DNA from: CBDAPE01 sp965198325
Lineage (GTDB): Bacteria; Pseudomonadota; Alphaproteobacteria; UBA828; JAPUJA01
Reading direction: 5' to 3'
Length of the DNA: 64,000 nt
Assembly (NCBI GenBank): GCA_965198325.1
Contig: CBDAPE010000017.1
Coordinates: forward strand, 310,001-374,000
Under the pieces are notes generated by a model. That model saw only the letters and a list, made by a program, of their open reading frames with translations. It was not told the DNA's origin and did not search any database. Below, piece by piece: positions 9,342 to 17,843 of this stretch. Position 1 is the first letter of the stretch, and each line of letters opens with the position of its first letter. The translations under genes and the position numbers were made by a program.

Positions 9342-10274
9342 ATGACAGTGAGCATCGCTCGTAGACACCACTACCTTCCAGCGTCATATCTGGCGGGCTT
9401 CACTACCTACGGAAACAAGGACGACCAGTTCTTCGTCTTGGATTTTCAGACTGGAAAATCCTTCAAGACATCGCCGAAGAATGTTGCAGTGGAACGAGAT
9501 TTTAACCGAGTGAATGTCGACGGACTGGCGCCTGATGCTATAGAAAATGCCTTGGCGCCATTTGAGCAGGAAGCGGCCCGAGCCATTATGACGGTCTTGG
9601 AAAGCAGCGAATTTCCCACTGGCATGGATTACCACCGAATTCTAAATCTTCTTTGTCTAATGGCAGTTCGGAATCCGTCATTGCGCAACACTGTCAATCA
9701 AACCAGAGAACAAGTTCTCCGTATTATGGCAGAAATGATTTTTTCAGATAAACGTGCTTGAGAACAACACCTGCGTGCGGCAGGCTTTTCATCTGAAAGC
9801 GAAGCCAATATATCTTTTGAAGATATGAAGCGTTTCGTTAAGGAGGGCAATTATACAATAACATTTCCGACAGACAGCAATCTTGCGATCGAGTTTAGTA
9901 CCTTCAATGAGCTCCTTCCCGTTCTCGGAAAAAGGACTTGGACGCTCCTCGTGGCCCCTGAACGGGGACCGGAATTTATTTGTTGCGACCATCCTGTCGT
10001 ATTGACATGGAAGAACCGTGGTCGAGGTCCCGTGGGATTTGGCCTAACGAGGACGGAAGTATTCTTTCCTCTGGGACACCGAGCCAGGTTTTATGGGGTG
10101 TTCGAGGATCCACTCGACCGGGTCGTCAAACTCACACCGACACTTGTGGCATCGATGAACGCGAAAGTTGTGCTCGGAGCTCAGCGCCACGTGTACAGCT
10201 CTAAGCCCGGATTCCTAGTGCTTCACGAAGACAATATCAGAGAAGTGATCCACAAGGATGCCCAAGCACGTTGA
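9342..10274 (+). pseudogene. DUF4238 family protein with one in-frame TGA
   Basis: The first 139 codons begin MTVSIARRHHYLPASYLAGF, the RHHYxPxxYLxxF opening of DUF4238. After TGA 9759-9761 the same frame resumes immediately (EQHLRAAGFSSESEANISFE) and runs to 10274, including CCDHPVVLTWKNRG, the DNPV-type motif of the family, and LGHRARFYGVF. Total length of about 310 residues is normal. A single C-to-T change (CGA to TGA) would explain the stop. The family's function is unknown; members are scattered in mobile and defence regions. The next 176 bp (10275-10450) are empty. Confidence 0.72.
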
Positions 10275-10450
10275 TTAGCGTCAAAGGTAACGCCGCCGAC
10301 CCCACTCCGATTATAGATTTTCGTCTAACCCCCAGCGGTTCGTATCGGCTCCGTAAACCGGCTGCCTGAGGTTGCCCTAACATCTCTTTAGACGTCCCAA
10401 GGTTGCTTGGCACAGCACCGTCCTAGTCTCCCCGACGAAACTCGCCCATG

Positions 10451-10755
10451 TGTCAATGGCGGAGTAAAAAGGGACGACCGTGGCGGTGTAAGAAGGGACC
10501 GCTTGGCGGCTGCGGGCTTGTCCCCGTAGTCCATGGGCGGGCCCCGCGTGCGACGCGGCGTGCCCTCAACAGGCCGACGCGGCGGCGCGCGCGGGAGGGA
10601 CCTGTGGGCCCATGGGGTCAAGCGAGGGTTGGGTGGTCGGTTCAGTTCGCCGTCGGGGTTTGACGCCTGCGGCTCTGGTTGAGCCTGTAGCTCTCGCCAT
10701 TCATCTCGAGGATGTTGACGTGGTGGGTGAGGCGGTCGAGGAGAGCGCCCGGCAG
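10451..10755 (-). mobile_element. IS21 remnant: right terminus and istB 3' end
   Basis: Starts TGTCAATGGCGGAGTAAAAA, closely matching the IS21 end at 20441, and continues through the last 35 or so IstB codons (stop at 10642-10644, minus strand; LTHHVNILEMNGE region). Similarity to the complete copy stops near 10755, inside istB, where a DUF5710 gene tail begins. Confidence 0.82.
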
Positions 10756-11034
10756 TGTGCCTCGGCGGGCGGGAAACCCGGGAACACCGGAATCGCCCGG
10801 TCCGGCAAAAGGGCAACGCGGCCGGCGAAGCCGCGGCAGCGAAAATCCGGACGCGACGAGACAGATGGGTCGTCAGGAATCCCGCAGCCGGCTGCCGGGT
10901 CGGGGACGCCGCTTCGAATCCCATACGGTAACAAGGAACTGGCGTTCGGCATGGGCGCCCGATACGGGACGGACGGCTGGTATGTGCCGCCCGGCGTGGA
11001 TCTTGCCGCCTTTCGCGAGCGGGGATGGCTGTAG
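10756..11034 (+). pseudogene. C-terminal DUF5710 domain of a truncated gene
   Basis: The frame ends LRIPYGNKELAFGMGARYG, then about 21 residues including WYVPPGVDLAAF and a stop. This is the VPYxEKxxAKxLGARWD...WYVPxGVDLxxF pattern of DUF5710, a small domain at the C-terminus of plasmid and ICE primases, ArdC-like and helicase proteins. Everything upstream is replaced by IS21 sequence. The residues before the domain are low-complexity Gly/Arg/Pro, like the linkers of those proteins. The parent protein is unknown. It points to an integrated conjugative element once present here. Confidence 0.55.
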
Positions 11035-11036
11035 AG

Positions 11037-11843
11037 GGTGTTGTCAGACAAAAATGGATTGATGAGCAGATGTGGCATCCATAGTTTTACCAGATGCAAA
11101 ACCCCTTCCGCTATTTCAACAGTTCGCCAGAGGTCATCCGGCTCGCGGTGATGATGTATGTCCGCTATACCGGTTGTCGCTCAGACAGGTCGAAGATCTG
11201 CGGGTCGAGCGCGGCATCGATGTCTACCACGAGACGGTGAGGTTCTGGTGGAACCGCTTTGGCCCGCTGTTCGCCGGCGAGATCGGGCGGCGGCGGGTAG
11301 CCCGGCGCAACTGGTCGAACTGGCGGTGGCACCGTGATGAGGTGTTTGTCCGCATCAACGGCGAGACATATTATCTATGGCGCGCGGTTGATTACGAAGG
11401 AGAAGTGCTCGAGGTTTTTGCCACGAGGCGCCGGGATCGCAGGGCTGCGCTTAAGTTTCTGAGGCGCGCGATGAAACGCTATGGCCGGCCGGCTTCGATC
11501 GTCACGGACAGGCATCGGTCCTACCGTGCTGCGATGACTGTGATCGGTAATGCGGCCGCCCAGACCTGCGGTCGTTGGCTCAATAACCGGACCGAGAACT
11601 CGCATCAACCGTTTCGAAGGCGGGAAGGGGCGATGGCGCGGTTCAGAGACATCGAGACCCTGCAGAAATTCGCCTCCGTCCACGCCTCGATCCACAACCA
11701 TTTCAACCACGACCGCCATCTCAACCGCCGCGATAGTTTCAAACAAGACCGAGCCGCCGCCTTGGCCGAGTGGCGTCAACTTGCAGCCTGAGAGGCCTGG
11801 ATTGTAGGTTCTTCAGGCCCGATCCAGTTAGTCTGACAATGCC
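11037..11843 (+). mobile_element. IS6-family element, full length
   Basis: Terminal repeats GGTGTTGTCAGAC at 11037 and, inverted, GGCATTGTCAGAC ending at 11843. The insertion removed the 5' half of a GMC oxidoreductase gene, whose tail starts right after the right end, so the flanks are not from one gene and a recombination between IS6 copies is likely. Confidence 0.85.
11094..11791 (+). pseudogene. IS6-family transposase, frameshifted
   Basis: Begins MQNPFRYFNSSPEVIRLAVM at 11094. Near 11165 two extra bases turn the expected MYVRYPLSLRQVED into a frameshift (tat-acc-ggt), after which the correct frame runs LSLRQVEDLRVERGIDVYHE to the stop at 11791. The DDE residues survive (Asp in HRDEVFVRING, Asp in VTDRHRSY, Glu in NRTENSHQPFRRRE). 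An upstream ATG at 11072 is in the post-shift frame but lacks the conserved N-terminus. Confidence 0.85.
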
Positions 11844-12307
11844 GGCTGCGATCCAGCGATCCCACCACCCACCCGATCATCGAGCCCAACTATTTGCAGA
11901 CCGAGCGTGACCGCCTGGACCTCCGCCGGGCGTTCAAGGTGGCCCGCGCGATATTCGCGCAACGTGCGTTCGACCGCTATCGGGGCGCGGAGCTTGAGCC
12001 GGGAGCGGCCGTGCAAACCGACGCGGAGATCGACGACTTCATCCGCTCCGCAGCCGCGACCTCTTATCACCCGTGCGGGACGTGCAAGATGGGCTCGGAT
12101 GAGATGGCCGTAGTCGACGGCCAATGCCGGGTGCACGGCATCGAGAGATTGAGGGTGGTCGACAGTTCGATCATGCCGTCGATCGTCAGCGGCAATCTCA
12201 ACGCCCCGACCATCATGATGGCGGAAAAGGCCGCCGATATGGTGCTGGGCAACGATGCGCCAGCGCCCGAGAACGCGCCCGTCTACGATCACCGGACGGC
12301 GGGGTGA
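11844..12307 (+). pseudogene. GMC oxidoreductase, C-terminal fragment
   Basis: The last 150 or so residues of a choline-dehydrogenase-type flavoenzyme: THPIIEPNYLQTERDRLDLR, then SYHPCGTCKMG with the catalytic His, and SGNLNAPTIMMAEKAADMVL with the second active-site residue. The FAD-binding half is missing because the frame emerges from the IS6 right end. It is related to the intact enzyme at 40409-42037. Its position just before two Rieske genes suggests it was once part of the same catabolic unit. Confidence 0.85.
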
Positions 12308-12462
12308 CCTGCAGCCCCTACCCGATCTAGTAGCTGTCAAGTTCGTCAATTGTCGCTACTCGGTTGTGGTAGGCTGGGCATGTGATGCTGCGGACGCGTT
12401 CCGTTGCAGCGCCGTCCGGCACACCCGGCCGATAGAGAAGAGGCCGCGGGGAGGAAGACGCC

Positions 12463-13674
12463 ATGCTCGGCGAACCACGGCAATCGATACGGGATTTCAT
12501 TCCCGACGAGCGCCTCAACGCGCTCGACCGGCCGATCGGCGAAGCAGTCGGCCTGCCGCCCTTCGTCTACACCAGCCAAGAGTTCTTCGAGTTCGAACAG
12601 CGCGAGCTGTTTCGCCGGAGTTGGATGGGTGTGTGTTTCGCGCACCAGGTCCCCGAGCCGGGCGACGCCATTCCGCTCTCGGTTGCGAGGATTCCGGTGA
12701 TCGTGGTGCGCGGCAAGAGCGGCGACGTGCGGGCGTTCCATAACGTCTGCCGACATCGGGGCACCAAGGTGCTTCTCGAGTCGGAAAAGGCGATGACGCG
12801 GTTTCGCTGCATCTATCATTCCTGGACGTACGACATTGACGGCAGCCTGCTCACGACGCCGTTCTGGGACAGCGAGAAGGCCGGCAAGCCCCCGCCGATC
12901 TCCGAGTCCATCGACCGGGCGGCCAACAGCCTGGTGCCGATCCGCTGCGACGTTTTGCGCGACGTGGTCTATTTGGACATTTCCGGCGAGGCACCGCCCC
13001 TCAAGGACAACTTCGCAGCCTCGGTCGAGGACTGGGGCCGCTATGACTGGGACGGGCTGAAAGCCACCGTCACCGAAGAGCAGATCTCCAATTGCAACTG
13101 GAAGCTCGGCGTCGAGGGCCTGCTCGACTTCTACCACGAGCCGTTCATCCATCCGCAGCTTCGTTGGGAACACCCCGATCACCCGGGCCTGGCACCGCAG
13201 CCCAACAACATCGTCGAGGACTGCGTCATCGAACTGAAGGACAAGTCGATCTGGCTGGCGACGGACTGGGTGCCCGGTGACCGGCAGACGGGCTGGCCCG
13301 AGGGCCTCGAGCGGGTCAGCGGCAAGCCGGAATTCGACCACCGAACCTATATCCTGACTCTGTTCCCTAACGTCGCGATGGGCGTTCTGCGCGACCACAC
13401 GGTAACCCTGATGTGGCTGCCGCTCGCGCCCGACAAGACCCTGCTCAAGGCGGCGGTCCACTTTCCCGGGGATCATCCCGCCGATGCCGAAACCGAGAAG
13501 AAGCGCGAACACGCTGCGGAATTCTGGGGCCAGATCAACGATCAGGACGTCATGGCGACGGAGGCTCAACAGGAAGCGCGGCACTCGATCGTTTCCGACG
13601 ACGTGAAATTCTGCTCGTTCGGCGAGGAGATGGTGCACTACTTCCAGCAGCGCTATGTGCGGGAGCTGATGTGA
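12463..13674 (+). CDS. Rieske ring-hydroxylating oxygenase alpha subunit 1
   Basis: A 403-residue oxygenase component that uses a Rieske [2Fe-2S] centre and a mononuclear iron to insert oxygen into an aromatic or N/O-methylated substrate. Rieske ligands C96, H98 (NVCRHRG) and C116, H119 (RCIYHSW) are all present. The mononuclear site is D222, H225, H230 (LLDFYHEPFIHPQ). GAGGAAG before the ATG at 12463 sets the start. It is followed 48 bp later by a second Rieske gene in the same orientation, so the two may be co-transcribed or form a hetero-oligomer. No ferredoxin or reductase gene is nearby. Substrate is unknown. Confidence 0.92.
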   Translation: MLGEPRQSIRDFIPDERLNALDRPIGEAVGLPPFVYTSQEFFEFEQRELFRRSWMGVCFAHQVPEPGDAIPLSVARIPVIVVRGKSGDVRAFHNVCRHRGTKVLLESEKAMTRFRCIYHSWTYDIDGSLLTTPFWDSEKAGKPPPISESIDRAANSLVPIRCDVLRDVVYLDISGEAPPLKDNFAASVEDWGRYDWDGLKATVTEEQISNCNWKLGVEGLLDFYHEPFIHPQLRWEHPDHPGLAPQPNNIVEDCVIELKDKSIWLATDWVPGDRQTGWPEGLERVSGKPEFDHRTYILTLFPNVAMGVLRDHTVTLMWLPLAPDKTLLKAAVHFPGDHPADAETEKKREHAAEFWGQINDQDVMATEAQQEARHSIVSDDVKFCSFGEEMVHYFQQRYVRELM

Positions 13675-13722
13675 CGAGCCCGTCGGCCCCGCGAACACGG
13701 ATCGCAATCACAGCGCATCGCC

Positions 13723-14955
13723 ATGCGTGACGTCGCAACTCGCCTCGACGAGTCCCGAGAAGCCGGGCGTAAATCCGACCGGTCTCTGGGCGATTTTCTG
13801 GACCCGGCCGCGATCGATGCCTTGCGTCGCCCGATCAAGGAGGCCAGCGGTTTGCCGCGGGTCGTCTATAGCGACGCCGAATTCTTTCGTTTCGAAACCG
13901 AGCAGCTCCTGCCACGCCAGTGGATGAGCGTGGCCTACGCCGCCGCCATCCCCGACGCCGGTGATGCGCTGCCCGCGACCGTCGCCGGCCTGCCGTTGGT
14001 TCTGGTCCGCGGCGACGATGGTGAGATCCGCGCATTTCACAATGTCTGCCGCCATCGCGGCACCATCGTCGTGACGAAACCTCTCGAACGGGCGCGCACG
14101 CTCCGCTGCAGCTACCATTCCTGGACGTGGAACCTGGACGGGGAACTCCGCTCGCGCCCCCTCTGGGACGGGCGCGAGGATCGGGCCGAGGACTGCCTGG
14201 TCCGGGTACGCTCCAAGATCTGGTGCGGCATCGTATTCGTCACCCTGTCCAACGAGACCCCACCCTTCGACGAGAATTTCCGCTTTCTACGGGACCGCTG
14301 GAAGGTTTTCGACTTCGACGCCCTGACGCCCTTTGCGATTCGAGATTGGACGATAAAGACGAACTGGAAGCTGCACGCCCTGGGCGTTCTCGAGCCTTAC
14401 CACGAACCTTTCATCCACCCGCAGATCGTCAATATGGTGACCGACGAGGCGACCGGCGAAAAGAGGATGGATAACGACACTTTCGATGAGCATCTGTTCG
14501 GCAACTGTATGGGCATTTCGACACCCATGGATGATCGCGACTACAGCTTTGGCGGTGAATTGCCGCTGCTCCCGGGCCCGCCCGACACATTTGCGCGCAG
14601 CGCGGACATCTTTTCGCTGTTCCCCAACACGTCGGTGGTCATCTTTCCCAACCACATCCTTACCATGATCTGCACGCCGCTCGCGGTCGACCGGAGCCGT
14701 GTCGAGATCGCCCTTTTCGTCGAAGCCGAAGCCGCGAGCGCCGCCGAACGAGAAACCGATCGAGACTCCTTGCTGGCAGACTGGACGTTGATCACCGAAC
14801 AGGACGCCGCTGCGCTCGAACTGCAACAGGCGGGGCATGTCTCGCCGGTTGCCGACGGAGCCAAGTTTTCGCCGTTCTGGGAAGGAACGGCCCACTATTT
14901 CGAGAAGCATGTCGTCGACGTGCTCGAAACGTTGTCCGCAACGTCCTCGCATTAG
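13723..14955 (+). CDS. Rieske ring-hydroxylating oxygenase alpha subunit 2
   Basis: A 410-residue paralogue of the preceding gene, sharing the opening SLGDFLDPAAIDALRRPIKE and the same architecture. Rieske ligands are C109, H111, C129 and H132. The iron site reads GVLEPYHEPFIHPQ, with H227 and H232 and a Glu (E224) where copy 1 has Asp. Both carry the shortened mononuclear loop of the phthalate/vanillate-demethylase-like branch, which fits demethylation or hydroxylation of small polar substrates (inference). Its TAG stop sits in a TTAG that an IS5-type element has used as its target. Confidence 0.92.
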   Translation: MRDVATRLDESREAGRKSDRSLGDFLDPAAIDALRRPIKEASGLPRVVYSDAEFFRFETEQLLPRQWMSVAYAAAIPDAGDALPATVAGLPLVLVRGDDGEIRAFHNVCRHRGTIVVTKPLERARTLRCSYHSWTWNLDGELRSRPLWDGREDRAEDCLVRVRSKIWCGIVFVTLSNETPPFDENFRFLRDRWKVFDFDALTPFAIRDWTIKTNWKLHALGVLEPYHEPFIHPQIVNMVTDEATGEKRMDNDTFDEHLFGNCMGISTPMDDRDYSFGGELPLLPGPPDTFARSADIFSLFPNTSVVIFPNHILTMICTPLAVDRSRVEIALFVEAEAASAAERETDRDSLLADWTLITEQDAAALELQQAGHVSPVADGAKFSPFWEGTAHYFEKHVVDVLETLSATSSH

Positions 14956-15117
14956 GGTCTGTTGAGATTCATCGTGAATTGATGATTGCGGAGCAAGCAT
15001 AAATCATGGCCTCGAAGCTGTCGTCGGTTTTGTCGCTTCGCAGGGCGATGCGTTTGAACTCCTTGAGTTTACAGAAGAAGTTTTCGATCAAGTGGCGCCA
15101 TTTATAGATCTCGTCAT
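14956..15117 (-). mobile_element. IS5-type element, right end with transposase C-terminus
   Basis: The minus strand encodes the last 50 or so residues, DEIYKWRHLIENFFCKLKEF then RIALRSDKTDDSFEAMIYAC and a TGA at 14969-14971. This is the ExxxxRLKxxRRIAxRxDK signature of IS5-group transposases with the catalytic Glu. The element starts GGTCTGTTGAG directly at the TTAG containing the Rieske stop codon. It is cut at 15117 by an IS6 element. Confidence 0.75.
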
Positions 15118-15922
15118 GGCATTGTCAGACTAAATTGGCTTGAGGTAGGTACGGTCGGCGATTAGCCTCGGCGAATGAAAAACCCGTTCCGCTATTTCAA
15201 TAGTTCGCCCGAGGTAATCCGCCTCGCGGTGATGATGTACATCCGCTACCCCCTATCGTTGCGTCAGGTCGAGGACCTGCTGTTCGAACGAGGCATCGAT
15301 ATTTGCCACGAGACGGTGGGTTCCTGGTGGAACCGGTTTGGCCCGATGTTTGCTGCGGAAATCAGAAGGCGGTGTGTTGATCATCGATTGTATTGCCACT
15401 GGCGGTGGCACCTTGACGAGGTGTTCGTGCGGATCAATGGCGAGATATATTACCTCTGGTGCGCCGTGGATCACGAGGGCGAGGTGCTCGAGGTCTTTGC
15501 CACGAAGCGCCGGGATCGCAAGGCTGCGCTGAAGTTTTTGAAGCGTGCGATGAAGCGCGACGGCCGGCCCAAGACTATCGTAACGGACCGGCTTCGGTCT
15601 TACGGCGCCGCGATGAAAGAGAGTGGCATCCTGGAGCGTCAGGACTGTGGACGATGGCTTAACAATCGAGCCGAGAATTCACATCAGCCGTTCCGACGAC
15701 GAGAGGGTGCGATGGTCAGGTTCAGGGACATCAAGACCGTGCAGAAATTCGCCGCCATCCACGCCTCGATCCACAACCACTTCAACCAGGACCGCCAACT
15801 CAACCGCTGCGACATCTTCAAGCAGAACCGCTCGGCCGTCCTGGCCGAGTGGCGTCAGTTGGCTGCCTGAGAGGCCTGGATTGTAGGTTCTTCAGTTCCT
15901 ATCCAATTACTCTGACAACGCC
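15118..15922 (+). mobile_element. IS6-family element, intact (805 bp)
   Basis: Terminal repeats GGCATTGTCAGACTAA at 15118 and, inverted, GGCGTTGTCAGAGTAA ending at 15922, with one intact transposase. The left repeat abuts IS5 debris and the right repeat abuts an inverted IS6 left end, showing repeated use of the site. Confidence 0.92.
15175..15870 (+). CDS. IS6-family transposase (intact)
   Basis: A 231-residue DDE transposase of normal IS6 length, the only unbroken IS6 ORF in the window. The N-terminus is MKNPFRYFNSSPEVIRLAVM. The catalytic Asp is in HLDEVFVRING, the second in VTDRLRSYG, and the Glu in NRAENSHQPFRRRE. IS6 elements move by replicative cointegration and by recombination between copies. 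This copy is the likely source of activity for the six defective ones here. Confidence 0.94.
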   Translation: MKNPFRYFNSSPEVIRLAVMMYIRYPLSLRQVEDLLFERGIDICHETVGSWWNRFGPMFAAEIRRRCVDHRLYCHWRWHLDEVFVRINGEIYYLWCAVDHEGEVLEVFATKRRDRKAALKFLKRAMKRDGRPKTIVTDRLRSYGAAMKESGILERQDCGRWLNNRAENSHQPFRRREGAMVRFRDIKTVQKFAAIHASIHNHFNQDRQLNRCDIFKQNRSAVLAEWRQLAA

Positions 15923-16018
15923 CTCGGGTGAGCTGTTGAAATAACGCAAAGGATTGTGCATCGGCAGAGGCTACGGGAGCTTCCTTTCCGGCTCAAGCCG
16001 ATTTGCTTTGACACTGCC
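15923..16018 (-). repeat. IS6 left-end remnant, inverted
   Basis: Reverse complement of an IS6 left end: it ends at 16018 with GGCAGTGTCAAAGCAAATCG (minus strand) and reads inward to the first transposase codons (HNPLRYFNSSPE). It matches the subtype at 1666 more than the adjacent complete copy. Confidence 0.8.
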
Positions 16019-16037
16019 CGGATGATGTTTCGTGGCG

Positions 16038-16803
16038 TCAGTCGCCAAACAGGTACTTCAGATTGAACATCAAAGACCACTGGTCGATGCCGGTGATTTC
16101 GGTGAGGTTGGTCAGGTCAGGAAACGGATGCTCGGAATAAGAGCTCCTGTCCTCGATGTCGTCCACTAGGCTATAGGACAGCTTCAGGCCGAGCAGGAAC
16201 CTGTCATCGAGCTCGTAGTCGGCGCCGGCGTGGAGGTGTCCGGAGAGGACGGTGTCGGACAGATCGACATTCTGCCGACTGTCGTAGGATCCCGACTCCG
16301 TGCCGGGGGGCTCGCATGGACCATTGGTGCACGAGTAGTCGCTGTGAAAATACAGCCTGGACACCTCGACGAAGGAAAGGCCCAGTCCGGCACCCAGGTA
16401 AGGCACGATCCGGCTCCCTGAAAGCGGGAAGTCGTGGTAGACGTTCAGCGACAGCGTGCGCGTCGTCAGATCGTCAACCGTCGCCGTGGCGGACTGTGTA
16501 TAACTGCTGCTTGCGGCAGGCCTGCTGGTAGACCCTTCAAGGTAGCTGATGCCGGTAAATTTCTGTTCAATGTTGTTTCTTCGCTGGGCGGCCGACAATT
16601 CCAGACGCACGGTGCCGAATATGCGACCGACTGTGATTTCGAACACGGTGCCGCGACCCGAATCAAGGTCGTAAAACCAGCGATAGCCCTCGGGCGCCCT
16701 ATTGGCAAGGTGCCCCAATCATTATCCGGGTAGCAGGTAGTGTCGCGGTTGTGGCCCGCCTGCTTCATGAGAGAAGTCGAGTTCGCCCCGGCGCCCGCTC
16801 CCA
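16038..16803 (-). pseudogene. Outer-membrane beta-barrel protein, truncated and frameshifted
   Basis: The minus strand encodes about 225 residues of alternating hydrophobic segments with Gly/Tyr turns (LGAGLGLSFVEVSRLYFHS, LLGLKLSYSLVDDIED), ending QWSLMFNLKYLFGD, as in opacity/OmpA-type small porins. A Cys pair in SCTNGPCE sits in a long loop. Upstream of about 16700 the sense frame shifts (NRDTTCYPDNDWG), so an indel separates the N-terminus. The signal peptide is lost where the gene meets a small repeat element at 16811. Confidence 0.65.
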
Positions 16804-16810
16804 AGTACCT

Positions 16811-17286
16811 GTCCCTCCTATGAATTCCGTCCGGCTCAGAAATCTGGGCCTTTCTGGGTGATACCCGATAGCGTTGGCGGCATTTACACGATCCTGCTTC
16901 ACGGCGTTTTCTCGGACTTTCGCAGCCGCGCCGTGCGACAGCTTGAGATCATCGCGCCTCGTCATCAACTGGAGTTCCTTCGGCGTAACCAGCCCAAAAC
17001 GCCAACGCAGGACTGACGAGCATTCCTCTAGAACCGCTGAAGCAATGAACGCCTGGAACGGTCGGATAGATCGCGCGCGGCGACAAACGGTGCCGATAAT
17101 GACAATGACTTGCGCGTGCTGGTCTATCGGGCGATCATCAAGTGATGGACTTGTTCGAGGAACTGAAGACGCGCTGCGCCGCCAACTGACCAAATGGCCC
17201 GCGATCGCCTCGGATCGATTGAATGGAAGTAACAGGTGATGCAAAACTCCGAGGTTTCTGCTGTAGAAGGAACAAATGGGAGGGAC
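16811..17286 (+). mobile_element. Inverted-repeat element (GTCCCTCCTAT family), 476-bp copy
   Basis: Bounded by GTCCCTCCTATGAATTCCGT at 16811 and GGGAGGGAC at 17286 on the opposite strand. Inside, the first 200 bp carry the N-terminal codons of an integrase-type transposase (RQLEIIAPRHQLEFLRRNQ). The right terminus resembles the subtype at 45037-45272, so this copy may be a hybrid. It truncates the outer-membrane pseudogene on its left. Confidence 0.7.
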
Positions 17287-17315
17287 AGGGACACTTTGTC
17301 GCAAGGAAAGAACAC

Positions 17316-17729
17316 ATGGCTGACGACCGTCTCGAATACATCAATCCGCCGGAACTCGTGGATTATTCCGCCGAGTTCACGCAAGTCGTCACCGTACCAG
17401 CACGATACCGGCTGGTCTTCGTCTCGGGTCAATACGGGGCGAAGGCCGATGGCGTTCTCGTCTCGGACGACTTCGAGGGTCAACTCGAGCAGAGCTTTGT
17501 CAACCTGCGGACTGCGCTTGCCGCGGCGGGCGCCCGGCCTGACCAAGTGGCCAAGATCGTCGTGCTGATCGTCGATCATAGCGAGACCAAGCTCCCCGCC
17601 CTGGGTGCCCAGTCCGAGGCCATGTGGGGCGATCGGAAACCGGCCAGCACACTGATCCCGGTGCCGCGTCTCGCGGAAGACGGCATGCTGTTCGAAATCG
17701 AGGCGATTGCAGCCGTGCCGGTCGATTGA
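17316..17729 (+). CDS. RidA/YjgF family protein
   Basis: A 137-residue member of the RidA/UK114 family, trimeric proteins that hydrolyse reactive enamine/imine intermediates or act in pathway-specific deamination. It shows VSGQYGAKADG, the ExQxxxxxxNLRTALAAAGA segment and the C-terminal PVPRLAEDGMLFEIEAIAAV, where the family binds substrate. The start at 17316 is set by AAGGAAAG 5 nt upstream; longer in-frame starts fall in the preceding repeat element. It sits between Rieske genes, consistent with clearing imines from oxidative N-demethylation (inference). Confidence 0.88.
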   Translation: MADDRLEYINPPELVDYSAEFTQVVTVPARYRLVFVSGQYGAKADGVLVSDDFEGQLEQSFVNLRTALAAAGARPDQVAKIVVLIVDHSETKLPALGAQSEAMWGDRKPASTLIPVPRLAEDGMLFEIEAIAAVPVD

Positions 17730-17744
17730 ATCGGTTGGACTGGA

Positions 17745-17801
17745 GCCCCTCTATATCGAACCCGGATCACCTTGGGAAAACGGCTGCAACGAGACCGTAT
17801 G
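17745..17801 (+). repeat. IS3 OrfB sliver
   Basis: A 57-bp piece reading LYIEPGSPWENGCNETV, the catalytic-Glu region of IS3 OrfB, ends in a stop. No IS end flanks it. It separates ridA from the convergent Rieske gene. Confidence 0.7.
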
Positions 17802-17843
17802 AATCGGCCCGTCATTGGTGCAGCCGGTCAGATCTCGGCCCCG

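Noticed and set aside
6226..10274. Altered genetic code or programmed stop read-through to explain in-frame stops
   Set aside because: Both TAA and TGA would need reassigning, yet intact neighbours end normally at TAA, TGA and TAG; nonsense decay is simpler.
10900..10930. TTCGAATCCC resembling a tRNA T-arm
   Set aside because: No acceptor, D or anticodon stems can be formed around it; it lies within a DUF5710-gene tail.
12346..13707. 453-codon minus-strand frame opposite Rieske 1
   Set aside because: Antisense shadow; the plus strand carries all Rieske ligands, and similar shadows lie opposite Rieske 3 (17772-18956) and the GMC gene (40619-42001).
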